DNA of 64,000 bases from Streptomyces sp. AJS327 (GCF_013450295.1 NZ_SKBR01000002.1:1326501-1390500), one strand, 5' to 3'. Counted from the first letter of the stretch, positions 16,528 through 25,783 are shown. Notes: generated by a model not told the origin, from the letters alone. Numbers and translations: made by a program.

Positions 16528-17385
16528 TCACTTCCGGTTGTACAGCCGCATGGTGAGGCTGCCGAAGACCGCGATCAGCACCGCGCCCGAGCCGAGCGTC
16601 CAGGTGATCTCCCCGCCGTTGACCGTGCCGTCCATCGCGTCCCGCACCGCCGCCACCAGGTGGGCGATGGGGTTGACGTCGACGAACACCTGGAGCCAGC
16701 CGGGCATCGTCTCCGGCTCCACCAGGATGTTGCTGAGGAAGGTCATCGGGAAGAGCACCATCATGCTGACGCCCATCACCGACTTCTCGGACCGCATCAG
16801 CAGCCCCACCATCGTCCATATCCAGGAGAAGGCGAAGGAGAAGACGATCAGCAGGGCGATCCCGCCGGTCACGCCGAGCACTCCGCCGGCGGGGCGGAAG
16901 CCGAGTACCAGGCCGAGGACGAGGATCACCACGGACGCCGTCAGGTAGCGGACGGCGTCGGCGAGCAGGTAGCCGACCATCGGCGCCGGACGCCAGATCG
17001 ACAGGGTCCGGAAACGGTCGAAGACGCCCTTCTCGATATCGGTGTTGACCGACATGCCGGTGTACATGGTGGTCATCACCACGCTCATCACCATGATCCC
17101 GGGCAGCAGGTACTGGAGGTAGTCACCGGTCGATCCGGCGAGCGCCCCGCCGAACAGGTAGGTGAACATCAGCGTCATCATGACCGGGAACGCCGTGACG
17201 TCGAACAGCTGCTCCGGCACGTGCTTGATCTTCAGCATGGCCCGCCAGCCGAAACTGATCGAGGCGGTCAACGCGCTGGGGCGGGGCGGCCGTTCGGTCG
17301 TCAGCAGCAGGGCGGCCAGCTGCTCGTCCCGGACCGGGGCCAGCTCCTCGTCGGCCCGCTCCGGCGTGGTCGCGGTGGTGCTCAT
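16528..17385 (-). CDS. ABC-2 transporter permease, DrrB-like
   Basis: This is a 285-residue membrane subunit of a drug or lipid exporter. Six hydrophobic segments are visible, with the ABC-2 family stretch MVLFPMTFLSNILVEPETMPGWLQ near the end (about residues 212-236). The N-terminal 40 residues are cytosolic and acidic. GAAGGG lies nine bases upstream of the ATG. The start is five bases after the ATPase gene's stop, so both subunits are made together. The substrate cannot be read from the sequence. Confidence 0.88.
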   Translation of the reverse strand: MSTTATTPERADEELAPVRDEQLAALLLTTERPPRPSALTASISFGWRAMLKIKHVPEQLFDVTAFPVMMTLMFTYLFGGALAGSTGDYLQYLLPGIMVMSVVMTTMYTGMSVNTDIEKGVFDRFRTLSIWRPAPMVGYLLADAVRYLTASVVILVLGLVLGFRPAGGVLGVTGGIALLIVFSFAFSWIWTMVGLLMRSEKSVMGVSMMVLFPMTFLSNILVEPETMPGWLQVFVDVNPIAHLVAAVRDAMDGTVNGGEITWTLGSGAVLIAVFGSLTMRLYNRK

Positions 17386-17390
17386 GGTCG

Positions 17391-18413
17391 TCAGCCCTTC
17401 GTGGTGGTGGTGATGGCCGGTTCGGGGGAGGCCGCGGCGGCGGGCCGGGCGGTGAGCGCGAGGAACACCTCGTCCAGGCTCGGCTGGCCCAGCGAGAAGT
17501 CGTCCACGACGATGCCGTGGTCCGCGAGGAGGGAGAGGGCCCGGGCGGCGCTCCGCGCGGCACCGTCCGCGCTCGCCGCGTCGCCCACCCGAGCGGTGAG
17601 GGCCAGCGGGTCCGAGTCCAACCGCACCTCCGTGGCCAGCTGTTCGGTGAGCAGCCGCCGGGCCTCCGGGCGCTGGGCGGTGTCCCGCAGCCGGACGTGC
17701 ACGGAGCCCGCGCCGACCGAGGACTTCAGCTCGCCCGGGGTGCCCTCCGCGATCACCTTCCCGGCGTCGATCACGGCGATCCGGTCGGCCAGCTGGTCGG
17801 CCTCGTCCAGGTACTGGGTGGTGAGCAGCACGGTGGTGCCGTGCGCGCGCACCGCGCGCACGATGTCCCACACCTGGTTGCGGCTGCGCGGGTCGAGCCC
17901 GGTGGTGGGCTCGTCCAGGAACAGCAGGTCGGGGGTGTTGAGGATGCTCGCGGCGATGTCGATCCGCCGCCGCATCCCGCCCGAGTAGTTCTTTACCTGG
18001 CGCCCCGACGCCTCCTCCAGGCCGAAGGCCGCGAGCAGGTCGGCCGCCCGCTCGCGGGCCCGGGCCCACGAGTGCCCGAGCAGCCTGCCGAGCAGGACGA
18101 GGTTCTCGGTGCCGGTCAGGTCCTCGTCCAGCGAGGCGTACTGGCCGGTCAGACTGACCCGGGCGCGTACCGCGTCGGCCTCCCGGTGGACGTCGTGCCC
18201 GAACACCAGGGCCTGGCCGCCGTCCGGGCGCAGCAGGGTGGCGAGCATCCGCACCGCCGTGGTCTTGCCCGCGCCGTTCGGCCCCAGCACCCCGTAGACC
18301 GAACCGGCCGGCACGGTCAGGTCGACGCCGTCGACGGCGCGCTTCTCACCGAAGACCTTGACCAGGCCGGTGGTCTCGATGGCGAGTTCGCCCGGTGGTT
18401 CTGTGCGTGTCAT
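17391..18413 (-). CDS. ABC transporter ATPase, DrrA-like
   Basis: This is a 340-residue ATPase. Walker A is GPNGAGKTT, the signature is YSGGMRRR, Walker B is [12 protein letters not shown], and the H-loop is replaced by TTQYLDEAD, as usual in DrrA-type exporters. The C-terminal extension (about 235-340) ends [16 protein letters not shown], the DrrA C-terminal motif needed for pairing with DrrB. The ATG at 18413 follows AGAAGAG. It lies upstream of the permease gene, and the FMN reductase gene 110 bases upstream may share the transcript. It gives resistance or export of an unknown hydrophobic compound. Confidence 0.9.
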   Translation of the reverse strand: MTRTEPPGELAIETTGLVKVFGEKRAVDGVDLTVPAGSVYGVLGPNGAGKTTAVRMLATLLRPDGGQALVFGHDVHREADAVRARVSLTGQYASLDEDLTGTENLVLLGRLLGHSWARARERAADLLAAFGLEEASGRQVKNYSGGMRRRIDIAASILNTPDLLFLDEPTTGLDPRSRNQVWDIVRAVRAHGTTVLLTTQYLDEADQLADRIAVIDAGKVIAEGTPGELKSSVGAGSVHVRLRDTAQRPEARRLLTEQLATEVRLDSDPLALTARVGDAASADGAARSAARALSLLADHGIVVDDFSLGQPSLDEVFLALTARPAAAASPEPAITTTTKG

Positions 18414-18523
18414 CTCTTCTCTTCCCAGGTTCGGAGCCGTACCGGCGGGCACGGCTCGGTGGTTCGGCGGGCCGCCGGTGGCGCGGCCCGGTGGTGGCGC
18501 GGTGCGGTTCCGGCGCACCGGGG

Positions 18524-19084
18524 TCACGACGGGTAGTGGCGGAGCGCCCGAGCGTCCCGCAGGGCCAGGCCCCACCAGGTGAGCTGGTCGAGCAGGGCCC
18601 CGGCCCGCCGTTCGCCCAGCGGGCCGGGCAGTGGGCTCTCCAGCAGGTCGTGGCCGACCTCGTCGCGCAGTGTCACGGTGTGCAACTCCGAGAAGACGAC
18701 GCGGAGTTGGTCGACAGCGCGACCGCCGGTGCCGCCACTGCCGTACGAGACGAAGCCGACCGGCTTGGCCCGCCACTCGTCGTACGCGCAGTCGATCGCC
18801 TGCTTCAGCGCGGCCGGGAAGCCGCGGTTGTACTCCGGGGTGACCACCACGAAGCCCTCCGCCGCCGCGACGCGTGCGGAGAACGCGCTCATCGGCCCGG
18901 TCGCCGTCCGGGGAAGCCGCGCGGGCAGGCCGGCGTCGCGGAGGTCCACCACCTCGGGCGCCAACTCGCGCCGTTCACCGGCGCGTTCCGTGAACCATCC
19001 GGCGACCGCGCCCCCGGCCCGCCCCTCGCGGGTACTGCCGACGAGGACCGCGACCCGCAGGGGCCCGTCCGACCACTCGCGCAT
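18524..19084 (-). CDS. NADPH-dependent FMN reductase
   Basis: This is a 186-residue flavodoxin-like protein. [16 protein letters not shown] binds the FMN phosphate, and [26 protein letters not shown] is the family's central motif. [16 protein letters not shown] completes the flavin site. GGAGGG seven bases upstream supports the ATG at 19084 over a GTG farther upstream. It lies directly ahead of the DrrAB-like exporter on the same strand. Two GTTGGCCAAC palindromes lie 197-235 bases upstream of its start. Confidence 0.88.
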   Translation of the reverse strand: MREWSDGPLRVAVLVGSTREGRAGGAVAGWFTERAGERRELAPEVVDLRDAGLPARLPRTATGPMSAFSARVAAAEGFVVVTPEYNRGFPAALKQAIDCAYDEWRAKPVGFVSYGSGGTGGRAVDQLRVVFSELHTVTLRDEVGHDLLESPLPGPLGERRAGALLDQLTWWGLALRDARALRHYPS

Positions 19085-19280
19085 ACCGGCTCCCTCCACC
19101 GTCGCTACGCGCCGGCTCCGGACCGGCGCGCTCACCCGGCAGGCGCGAGACGTGATCCGGCGGTCGCTGGATTCCGTCTCGCACCCGTCTGGCGCGCCGT
19201 CTCGCGGACCGCCCGCACCGCGCGGGGAAGCACCGGAGACGCGACGGCCCGGGTGTCAACGGACATGCCGACGGCGGCGA

Positions 19281-19319
19281 GTTGGCCAACCGCACCGGGG
19301 GGCACAGGGGTTGGCCAAC
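19281..19319. repeat. Twin GTTGGCCAAC palindromes
   Basis: The perfect 10-bp palindrome GTTGGCCAAC occurs at 19281-19290 and 19310-19319. It extends to GTTGGCCAACCGC in both copies, with centres 29 bases apart. It sits in the gap upstream of the FMN reductase-DrrAB set and downstream of the membrane gene at 19412. Such a pair suggests two operator sites for one regulator, with no regulator gene next to it. Confidence 0.55.
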
Positions 19320-19411
19320 CGCCGTGCGGAGCACGGGAAGTGCGCGGCGGCCGCCCCGTGCGGGAGGGGACGGCGGGCGTGACGGGGCGGCTGAGGACCG
19401 AACGAAGGGGC

Positions 19412-20239
19412 TCAGGCGCGGAGTTGGGAGAGGTGGTGCACCGCGGCCTGGGCGAGGGCGATCCGGCGGTCGAGACGGTCGGCGTTCCACCGGTAGCTGT
19501 TGCGGGCGTAGCGGTAGACGAGACCGGGCCGGGCGAACGGACGGCCCCGCGGGCGCCACACCTTGCGCTGCGGACAGCCCCAGACGTTCAGGCCGATACC
19601 GCCACCGCCGAAGGTAACCAGCATGATCACCAGGGAGACGAGGAAGAAGAGCACCCACAGCGGCAGGAGCAGCAGAAAGGCGAGCCACCCGGGCCAGGTG
19701 CCCTTGTACCCGGTGACCGGCGGGGAGCCGTCCGGGAACTCGATCATCCAGGTGGCGCGGCCGCTGCGCGGCGAGCGCCCCCGGTGGAACCGGCACAGCG
19801 GCTCGTCCCGCTCGTCGACCACGGTGAAGTGCCGGGGCTCGCCCTTCGGCAGCCGTTCCGGATGGACCCGGCAGAGCACCGGCCGTTCGCTCCCGCCCGG
19901 GGCGTCGCGGCTGGCCGGGTCGTGCAGGGCCAGCACCGGGTGGCCCTCGTGGGTGCGGGCGTGCGCGCGGGTGCGCTCCTCCACCTCGGCGACGGTGGTG
20001 GGGCCGGACGCCCGGCGCGTCCCGGCCGAGCCACCGGGCGGGGCGCCCGTGACGGGCGAACCGTTCAGCGTGGGGGAGGAGCCGGGGTCGAGGAAGCTGC
20101 CCGGTCTCTCCAGCCGTATGTGGGCCGTGGCCATCTCCGAGCGGTGCTCCCCCTCGGGCAGCACCATGAAGCAGTCGCCCTCCGGCCACAGTCCGGAGTG
20201 CGCCCCGGAGGCGCCGTCGAACTCGATGGTGAAGTCCAT
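19412..20239 (-). CDS. Membrane-anchored protein of unknown function
   Basis: This is a 275-residue protein. The N-terminal 170 residues are soluble and predicted beta-rich (MDFTIEFDG..., GDCFMVLPEGEHRSEMATAHIRL). A long hydrophobic stretch WLAFLLLLPLWVLFFLVSLVIM begins near residue 184 and should span the membrane. The basic C-terminal tail contains YRYARNSYRWNADRLDRRIALAQ. The ATG has GGGAG ten bases upstream. Divergent from the GH25 gene. I do not recognise the family. Confidence 0.7.
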   Translation of the reverse strand: MDFTIEFDGASGAHSGLWPEGDCFMVLPEGEHRSEMATAHIRLERPGSFLDPGSSPTLNGSPVTGAPPGGSAGTRRASGPTTVAEVEERTRAHARTHEGHPVLALHDPASRDAPGGSERPVLCRVHPERLPKGEPRHFTVVDERDEPLCRFHRGRSPRSGRATWMIEFPDGSPPVTGYKGTWPGWLAFLLLLPLWVLFFLVSLVIMLVTFGGGGIGLNVWGCPQRKVWRPRGRPFARPGLVYRYARNSYRWNADRLDRRIALAQAAVHHLSQLRA

Positions 20240-20267
20240 CCGTGTCTACTCCCGTCCCGCTGGCGGT

Positions 20268-20277
20268 TGTTCGAACA
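20268..20277. promoter_or_regulatory. Palindrome TGTTCGAACA upstream of membrane gene
   Basis: This perfect 10-bp palindrome sits 29 bases upstream of the start at 20239. It shares the GTTCGAAC core letters with SOS-like boxes but lacks the spacing of the actinobacterial LexA site. It may be an operator for another factor. Confidence 0.35.
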
Positions 20278-20430
20278 TCGGCCGTGGCCCGCGCAGATTG
20301 TGCCAACTCGGGGCGGTGTGGGCGAGGGGGCCGGGCGTTCGCCCCCGCACTCCGGGGTACGGGGTCCCGGCGCCGGGTATCGGACCCTCAGAGGGTGCTG
20401 ACGGGGGCAGAGAAAGGTGGCACACACAGC

Positions 20431-20976
20431 ATGATCAAGGGCATCGACGTCTCCTCGTACCAGCCGACGGACTACAGCACGAAGGGGATGGACTTCGTCT
20501 TCATCAAGATCACGGAGGGCACCTCGTACACCAACCCCAAGTGGGTGGAGCAGCGCAAGACCGCCAGGGACGCCGGACTGGTCACCGGCTTCTACCACTT
20601 CGGCCGCTCGGGCAGCGTCACGAAGCAGGCGGACTACTTCCTCTCCAAGATCAACCTGAAGGCGGGTGACATGCTCGTCCTGGACTGGGAGGACACCGCC
20701 GTCACCAACGCGGAGAAGGACCGGTGGATCAAGTACGTGCAGGAGAAGCGCCCCCAGCACCGGGTGCTGCTCTACTGCAACACCAACTTCTGGCTGAACC
20801 ACGACACCACCTCCTTCGCCGGAGACGGGCTGTGGATAGCGCACTACAACGGCAAGCCGGGCAATCCCGGCATCAAACACCCGTGGCGATTCCACCAGTA
20901 CACGGACAGCCCGATCGACACCAACCTGGCGCGGTTCGACAGCCGCGCCGCGCTGCGCGAGTGGGCGGGCGGCTGA
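20431..20976 (+). CDS. GH25 (Chalaropsis-type) lysozyme-like muramidase
   Basis: This is a 181-residue glycoside hydrolase family 25 domain with nothing added. GIDVSSYQ gives the first catalytic-site Asp (Asp6), and VLDWED gives the Asp85-x-Glu87 pair; Glu87 is the likely acid. FVFIKITEGTSYTNP and GFYHFGR are family strands. The start ATG has AAAGGTGG upstream. There is no signal peptide or membrane anchor, unlike the usual Streptomyces cellosyl enzymes. It resembles phage endolysins or proteins exported by a contractile or non-classical route. A GGGCGG-CTGA-CCGCCC hairpin overlaps the stop codon. Confidence 0.85.
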   Translation: MIKGIDVSSYQPTDYSTKGMDFVFIKITEGTSYTNPKWVEQRKTARDAGLVTGFYHFGRSGSVTKQADYFLSKINLKAGDMLVLDWEDTAVTNAEKDRWIKYVQEKRPQHRVLLYCNTNFWLNHDTTSFAGDGLWIAHYNGKPGNPGIKHPWRFHQYTDSPIDTNLARFDSRAALREWAGG

Positions 20977-21048
20977 CCGCCCCGGACGGACGGGCGGAGG
21001 CGCGGGGTGCGCGGACGACGCCGGCCACGGGCGGATAACCTCCCGGAC

Positions 21049-21549
21049 ATGCCCGACGCCAACACCGCCTCCCCGGCCCCCGGTACGGCCACGACGGACC
21101 CTCCGCCCTCCCGCACGCCCGGTTCCCCCGAGCCCCCGGCGGCCGCCCGGCCCACCGCCTCCGCAGCGCACACCCCGCCGCGCGCGAGGCCGCGAGGAGA
21201 GCGGGAGGGAGCCGGGGGACCGGAGGGAGCCGGGGAGCCGGACGGGCCGGGCGAGCCCCAGGAGCCGGGCCCCCTGGGCGAGTTCCGGCGGCGGCTCACA
21301 CCGCGTCAGGCGCGCCGGGTACGGGCGGTGCTCTCCGCGGCGGTCATGGTCGTCGTGGCGGTGGCGATGGTGGCGCGGCTGCGGGCCACCCCGTCCGTGC
21401 TGACCGTCGGGTTCTACGGGGGCGCGCTGGTGCTCTCCGGGACCGCCGTCTCGCTCAGCAGACGGGGCCGTACCCGGGTGGCGACGGCGGTGCTGTTCCT
21501 GGGCTTCACCCTGGTCGCCGCCGCCGAACTGGTCACCCCCGCCGCGTAG
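21049..21549 (+). CDS. Small membrane protein with disordered N-terminus
   Basis: This is a 166-residue protein. The first 85 residues are Pro/Gly/Ala/Glu-rich and probably disordered. RRLTPRQARRVRAVL precedes three hydrophobic segments: AVMVVVAVAMVARL, VLTVGFYGGALVLSGTAVSL and VATAVLFLGFTLVAAAEL. The ATG at 21049 is seven bases after TAACCT (21036-21041), suggesting a leaderless message; a start farther upstream is less likely. Similar three-helix small proteins are common and unassigned in Streptomyces. Confidence 0.65.
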   Translation: MPDANTASPAPGTATTDPPPSRTPGSPEPPAAARPTASAAHTPPRARPRGEREGAGGPEGAGEPDGPGEPQEPGPLGEFRRRLTPRQARRVRAVLSAAVMVVVAVAMVARLRATPSVLTVGFYGGALVLSGTAVSLSRRGRTRVATAVLFLGFTLVAAAELVTPAA

Positions 21550-21678
21550 CTGGTGTTGGCTGGTCCCCCCCCGTCCCCCGGTTCCGCGGTCCGGGCGGGA
21601 CCGGGCCACGGCGGGTCCGGCGCCCGAGGCGCCACCGTGACCAGCGGTGATCCCCAGGGCCCGCCGTACACTGCGGAC

Positions 21679-22317
21679 ATGACCCACGACGTGCCGCAGA
21701 CCAGGGCCTCGGACAGTGAGCGCGAGGAGATCGCCGAGCTCCTGCGGACGGCCGTCGAGGACGGCCGGCTGGACGCCGGGGAGTTCCGGGACCGTCTGGA
21801 CACCGCCTACGCCGCGCGGACCCGGGGCGAACTGGACGCCCTGGTGGGTGACCTGTCCCCGGCCAGCGCCAGCGCGCCGTCCGCGCCGGTGGCGGACGCC
21901 GACCCCCCACACCCCACGTCCGGGCGGTCGTCGGGCTTCGGCCTCGGTCTGTTCGGCGGCTTCAGCCGACGCGGCGGCTGGACGGTCCCCCAGGTCTTCA
22001 CCGGCGTCGCGCTGATGGGCGGCGGCCTCATCGACCTCCGGGACGCCCGGCACACCCGGGGCGAGGTCCGCGTCCGCTGCGTCGCCCTCTGCGGCGGGAT
22101 CGAGGTACTGGTGCCCCCGCGGGCCGAGTTGCGGGTGCGCGGTGTCGGTGTCATGGGGGGCTTCGGCACCAGCCAGGAGGGAACGCCCGAGCCCGGCGCC
22201 CCGTGCGTCGTGGTGACCGGCCTCGCGCTCTGGGGCGGGGTCAGCGTGCGGCGCAAGGCGCGCCGGGACGACGCCGCCCGGCTCGACGGCGCCGACAATG
22301 AACGCCCCGCGGCCTGA
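21679..22317 (+). CDS. DUF1707 protein with LiaF-like C-terminal domain
   Basis: This is a 212-residue protein. Residues 9-60 are the DUF1707 helical domain (RASDSEREEIAELLRTAVEDG, LDTAYAARTRGELDALVGDL). A Gly/Phe-rich linker leads to a beta-helix-like repeat (VRVRCVALCGGIEVLVPPRAELRVRGVGVMGGF), characteristic of the LiaF/cell-wall-stress C-terminal domain. TACACT at 21667-21672 is six bases before ATG, so the mRNA is probably leaderless. Membrane-stress sensing is inferred from the family; no LiaRS-like partner lies nearby. Confidence 0.8.
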   Translation: MTHDVPQTRASDSEREEIAELLRTAVEDGRLDAGEFRDRLDTAYAARTRGELDALVGDLSPASASAPSAPVADADPPHPTSGRSSGFGLGLFGGFSRRGGWTVPQVFTGVALMGGGLIDLRDARHTRGEVRVRCVALCGGIEVLVPPRAELRVRGVGVMGGFGTSQEGTPEPGAPCVVVTGLALWGGVSVRRKARRDDAARLDGADNERPAA

Positions 22318-22339
22318 CCCCGGTTCCGGCGATCCGGGG
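22318..22339. terminator. Hairpin between convergent genes
   Basis: CCCCGG (22318-22323) and CCGGGG (22334-22339) form a stem starting immediately after the DUF1707 stop. It can serve both convergent genes. Confidence 0.45.
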
Positions 22340-22362
22340 CCACGCCCGCGAGGCGGCGCCGG

Positions 22363-23778
22363 TCAGCCCGCCCGCTCCCAGCGGGCGGGGTCCGCGCCGT
22401 AACTCCCCGGCGGCCTCGGCCAGTCGGTGGGACCGCCCGTGAAACCCACCGGGGGCCGCGCGTACCGCAGACGGCCCGACGGACTGTCCCGCTCCGCGAG
22501 CCGCTCCTCCGGGCCGTCCGCCGGAACGGCCGGGCCCGGGGCCGGAGTCGAGGGACGGGGAAGCTCCGCCGTCAGCCAGTGCGCGGTGCGGGCCAGCGTG
22601 GCCCGCACCAGACGGGAACCGCTGCTCCCCGTCCGCTGCTCGGTGAGCGAACGCAGCACCCCGGCGGCCAGCAGATAGCCCGTCGCGTGGTCCAGCGCCT
22701 GGGCGGGCAGCGCGCCCGGCTCGCCGCTCTCCGGGTCGGCCTGGAGCTCGGCGATACCGGTGGCCGCCTGGACGAGACTGTCGAAACCGCGTCGCCGGTG
22801 CCAGGGCCCGCCGCACCCCCAGGCGCCCAACTGGCCCACGACCAGGCCCGGTCTGCGGTCGGCGAGCGACTCCGGCGCCAGACCGAAGCGGTCCAGCGCC
22901 CCGGGTCGGTAGCCGGTGAGTACCACGTGCGCGGAGGACAGCAGCTCCTCGAAGACCGCCTGGTCCCGGCGGCGGGTCAGGTCGAGCAGCGCCGAACGCT
23001 TCCCGGCGCCCAACGCGAGGTGCAGCTGCGGGAGTTCGGGGAGGTGTGGGGGATCGACGCGCAGCACCTCGGCGCCGAACAGCGCCAGCACCTGCCCGGT
23101 GAGCGGACCGGCGATGACCCGGGTGAGGTCCAGCACCCGCAGCCCGGCCAGTCCGCCCGGCCCTCCGGACCCGGTCAGCTCCGGAGGCGCCGCGCCGTCC
23201 AGGCGGCCGAGCGTGAGCAGGCCACGGTCGCGGACGGCGGCGGCCTGCTCGTGCGCGGCCCACGCGCGCTCCGAGCGGACGGCGACGGCCAGCCCCCCGG
23301 CGGCGCTCACGGTCTCCTCCACCTCCAGGGCCTTGCGCCCGGCCAGCGCTCCCGCCAGCCCCTCCGGCCCCGCCCCGGCGGGCAGTCCGAGCGCCCGGAA
23401 CAGCCGCTCGCGGTGGTGCGGATACTGGGCGTGGGTACGCACCCAGCCGTCGGCGGCGGGCCAGAACCGGGACAGCGGATGCCAGTTCCGCGGGGCCTCG
23501 CCGTCGATCCGCAGCAGCCGCTCGCCGGCGAACGCCGCGGCCACGGCGGCGTCGTCCACGGTCACCTCGGGCAGGCCGGTCGTTCCGGCCCGCGCGCAGG
23601 AGAACTCGGCCGCGGCGAGGGAGCAGGCGGCGACGCTGGCGGCGGCCACCTCGTCGACCGGGAGGCGGGCGGGCAGCAGCCCCGGGCGGCGCCGCCGGGA
23701 GACCCGCCCGAGCAGTGCCGGGTCCCCGCCGAGGGCGTCCCACGCACCGGCGACCGCGGGGGGCGAAGTGTGTTCCAT
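22363..23778 (-). CDS. Class III (CaiB/BaiF) CoA-transferase family protein
   Basis: This is a 471-residue protein. The C-terminal half carries the family core: LRVLDLTRVIAGPLTGQVLALFGAEVLRVDPP, DLTRRRDQAVFEELLSSAHVVLTGYRPGALDRFG and VVGQLGAWGCGGPW. The N-terminal 210 residues resemble the second, more divergent half of fused family members. The acidic catalytic Asp seen in active formyl-CoA transferases is not obvious in the GFDSLVQAATGI region, where Asp is present. CACAAT lies six bases before the ATG (leaderless). Substrate unknown. Confidence 0.8.
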   Translation of the reverse strand: MEHTSPPAVAGAWDALGGDPALLGRVSRRRRPGLLPARLPVDEVAAASVAACSLAAAEFSCARAGTTGLPEVTVDDAAVAAAFAGERLLRIDGEAPRNWHPLSRFWPAADGWVRTHAQYPHHRERLFRALGLPAGAGPEGLAGALAGRKALEVEETVSAAGGLAVAVRSERAWAAHEQAAAVRDRGLLTLGRLDGAAPPELTGSGGPGGLAGLRVLDLTRVIAGPLTGQVLALFGAEVLRVDPPHLPELPQLHLALGAGKRSALLDLTRRRDQAVFEELLSSAHVVLTGYRPGALDRFGLAPESLADRRPGLVVGQLGAWGCGGPWHRRRGFDSLVQAATGIAELQADPESGEPGALPAQALDHATGYLLAAGVLRSLTEQRTGSSGSRLVRATLARTAHWLTAELPRPSTPAPGPAVPADGPEERLAERDSPSGRLRYARPPVGFTGGPTDWPRPPGSYGADPARWERAG

Positions 23779-24107
23779 CGGGCAATTGTGACACCGAGGC
23801 TCCCGCGCTCCGCACCGGCGCGCGTCCCGCGGCAGGCCGCTTCCGGCCCGGCCGGGCCGGCGGACGCGGGGAGTTCGGCGGACCGCGCCCGCCACCGGGG
23901 CCACAGCCCGGGAGTTGACGCCGTCCCCGCCGCCCGGGCGGGCGCCGCCACCCTGGCTGGGCCCAACCGCGCCTAGCCCGCCAGGAGTTCGGCCCCCCGG
24001 AACCGCGTCACCCGGAGCGCCCGGGCGTCCGGTGGGCCCGGGGCCGCCGAGGTCCGCGGGACGGCGGCGGGTAGCGTGGCACGGCGACGAACGGAGCACG
24101 GATACCC

Positions 24108-24806
24108 ATGAGACGGCGGCCCGGACACTGGGAGCGGCCAGCGGTCGTCACCGGCGAGGCGGAGGCCCTGGCGGAACAGGAGCGGCTGCGCTCCCAGGTG
24201 GACCCACGGGACGCGGCGCCGCCGCCCGGAACCTCCGGCACCCTGATCGCGGGGCTCGACGTGGCCTACGACGACGCCCGGGACACCGTCGCCGCGGCCG
24301 TGGTGCTGCTCGCAGCCGACACCCTGGAGACGGTCGAGGAGCGCACCGCTACCGGGCGGGTCACGTTCCCCTACGTCCCGGGACTGCTCGCCTTCCGGGA
24401 GATCCCCGCCCTGCTCGACGCGTTGGAGGCGCTGAACCACCCTCCCGACCTGCTGGTCTGCGACGGCTACGGGCTCGCCCACCCCCGCCGGTTCGGCCTC
24501 GCCAGCCACCTCGGCGTCCTCACCGGACTGCCCGCGCTGGGCGTCGCGAAGAACCCGTTCGTCTTCACCCACGGGCCGGTCGGGCCCCTGCGCGGGGACA
24601 GCGCGCCACTGCTGGACGGCGCCGAGGAGGTCGGGCGGGCGCTGCGCACCCGGGAGGGGGTCCGCCCGGTGTACGTCTCCGTCGGCCACCGGACGAGCCT
24701 GGCGACGGCCTGCGCCCACACCCTGCGCCTCACGCCGCGCTTCCGGCTCCCGGAGACCACCCGGCGGGCCGACGCGCTGTGCCGCGCCGCTCTCCGGCGG
24801 GCCTGA
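24108..24806 (+). CDS. nfi: Endonuclease V
   Basis: This is a 232-residue enzyme that cuts DNA (or RNA) next to deaminated adenine (hypoxanthine). The metal-binding acids sit in GLDVAYDD (Asp51) and VCDGYGLAHPRRFG (Asp119), and the wedge and active-site motifs GVAKNPFVF and PVYVSVGHR are present. Length matches bacterial Nfi. It is monocistronic, with TAGCGT upstream at 24073-24078 as a possible -10 and a GGAG site before the ATG. It converges with the aldolase gene. Confidence 0.92.
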   Translation: MRRRPGHWERPAVVTGEAEALAEQERLRSQVDPRDAAPPPGTSGTLIAGLDVAYDDARDTVAAAVVLLAADTLETVEERTATGRVTFPYVPGLLAFREIPALLDALEALNHPPDLLVCDGYGLAHPRRFGLASHLGVLTGLPALGVAKNPFVFTHGPVGPLRGDSAPLLDGAEEVGRALRTREGVRPVYVSVGHRTSLATACAHTLRLTPRFRLPETTRRADALCRAALRRA

Positions 24807-24813
24807 CCGCCGG
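24794..24813 (+). terminator. Hairpin overlapping nfi stop
   Basis: CCGGCGG (24794-24800) pairs with CCGCCGG (24807-24813) across a 6-base loop that includes the stop codon. It is short and without a U-run. Confidence 0.4.
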
Positions 24814-24885
24814 TCCCGTCCCGCGCGCCCGTGCGCGAACGGGCCATCCCCGGGCCGTCCTCCGCTCCCCGGGCCGTGGCTCAGG

Positions 24886-25755
24886 TCAGGAGCGGGGCGC
24901 CGGCCGGGCGGGGTGCCCGGCGGGGGAGGCCAGCAACTCCAGCAGCCGCGCGGCCTCCTGGGCCACCGCCTCCCTGGCCGGGCCGACGGAGCGGCGCGAG
25001 TCGACAAGGTCCGGGTCAGCCGCCAGGACGCGGCGCAACTCCCCGGTGAAGACGGAGGCCAGGTGCGTCGAGATATTGATCTTCGTCATCCCGGCCGCGA
25101 TCGCCCGGCGCAGCTCCTCGTCCGGCACCCCCGAGGAACCGTGCAGCACCAGCGGCACCGGCAGCCGGTCACGCAGCGCCCCGATCAGCTCCTTGTCCAA
25201 CACCGAGGTCCGCTCGCGCATCGCGTGTGAGGAGCCGACCGCGACCGCCAGCGCGTCCACCCCGGTGGCCGCGACGAAGGCGGCGGCCTCCTCCGGGTCG
25301 GTGCGCGCGCCCGGCGCGTGTACCCCGTCCTTCCCGCCGACCTCGCCCAACTCGGCCTCCACGAAGGCGCCCCGCTCCCGGCACCAGGCGGTGAGTTCGG
25401 CGGTGACCTCGACGTTCTCCGCGTACGGCAGCGCGGAGGCGTCCACCATCACCGAACGCGCCCCCGCCGCCACCCCCGCGCGCACCAGCTCCGGGTCGGT
25501 GACGTGGTCCAGGTGCACCGCGACGTCCGCGCTCGCCCCCTCGGCCAGCGCCAGCGAGGCCCGGGTGAGAGGCAGCGGACCGCCGTGGTAGCGCACGCAG
25601 TTCTCGCTGATCTGGAGGATCACCGGCAGACCGGTGCGCTCGGCGGCCCACACCAGCGCCTCCGCCGTCTCCAGGTGGAGGACGTTGAACGCGGCGGCTC
25701 CGGTCCGCGCGGCGTACGCGGGGCCGACGATCCCCTCGGTGGACACCAGCGGCAT
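24886..25755 (-). CDS. Class II fructose/tagatose-bisphosphate aldolase family
   Basis: This is a 289-residue zinc aldolase. HLDH at residues 81-84 supplies zinc and catalytic residues. AFNVLHLETAEALVWAAER is the N-terminal strand-helix, VPLVLHGSSGVPDEELRRAI is the phosphate-binding loop with a zinc His, and GMTKINISTHLASVF completes the site. It sits 28 bases downstream of a SIS-domain sugar-phosphate gene. That pairing is typical of the amino-sugar or galactitol pathways (AgaY/GatY plus AgaS), so tagatose-bisphosphate cleavage is more likely than glycolytic Fba. No transporter or kinase lies next to the pair. Confidence 0.85.
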   Translation of the reverse strand: MPLVSTEGIVGPAYAARTGAAAFNVLHLETAEALVWAAERTGLPVILQISENCVRYHGGPLPLTRASLALAEGASADVAVHLDHVTDPELVRAGVAAGARSVMVDASALPYAENVEVTAELTAWCRERGAFVEAELGEVGGKDGVHAPGARTDPEEAAAFVAATGVDALAVAVGSSHAMRERTSVLDKELIGALRDRLPVPLVLHGSSGVPDEELRRAIAAGMTKINISTHLASVFTGELRRVLAADPDLVDSRRSVGPAREAVAQEAARLLELLASPAGHPARPAPRS

Positions 25756-25783
25756 GCCGTCAACTCCCCGCCGCTCGGACTGG

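Noticed and set aside
20268-20277. LexA/SOS box at TGTTCGAACA
   Set aside because: The actinobacterial SOS box needs TCGAAC-N4-GTTCGA; this is a single short palindrome, so I kept it only as an unassigned motif.
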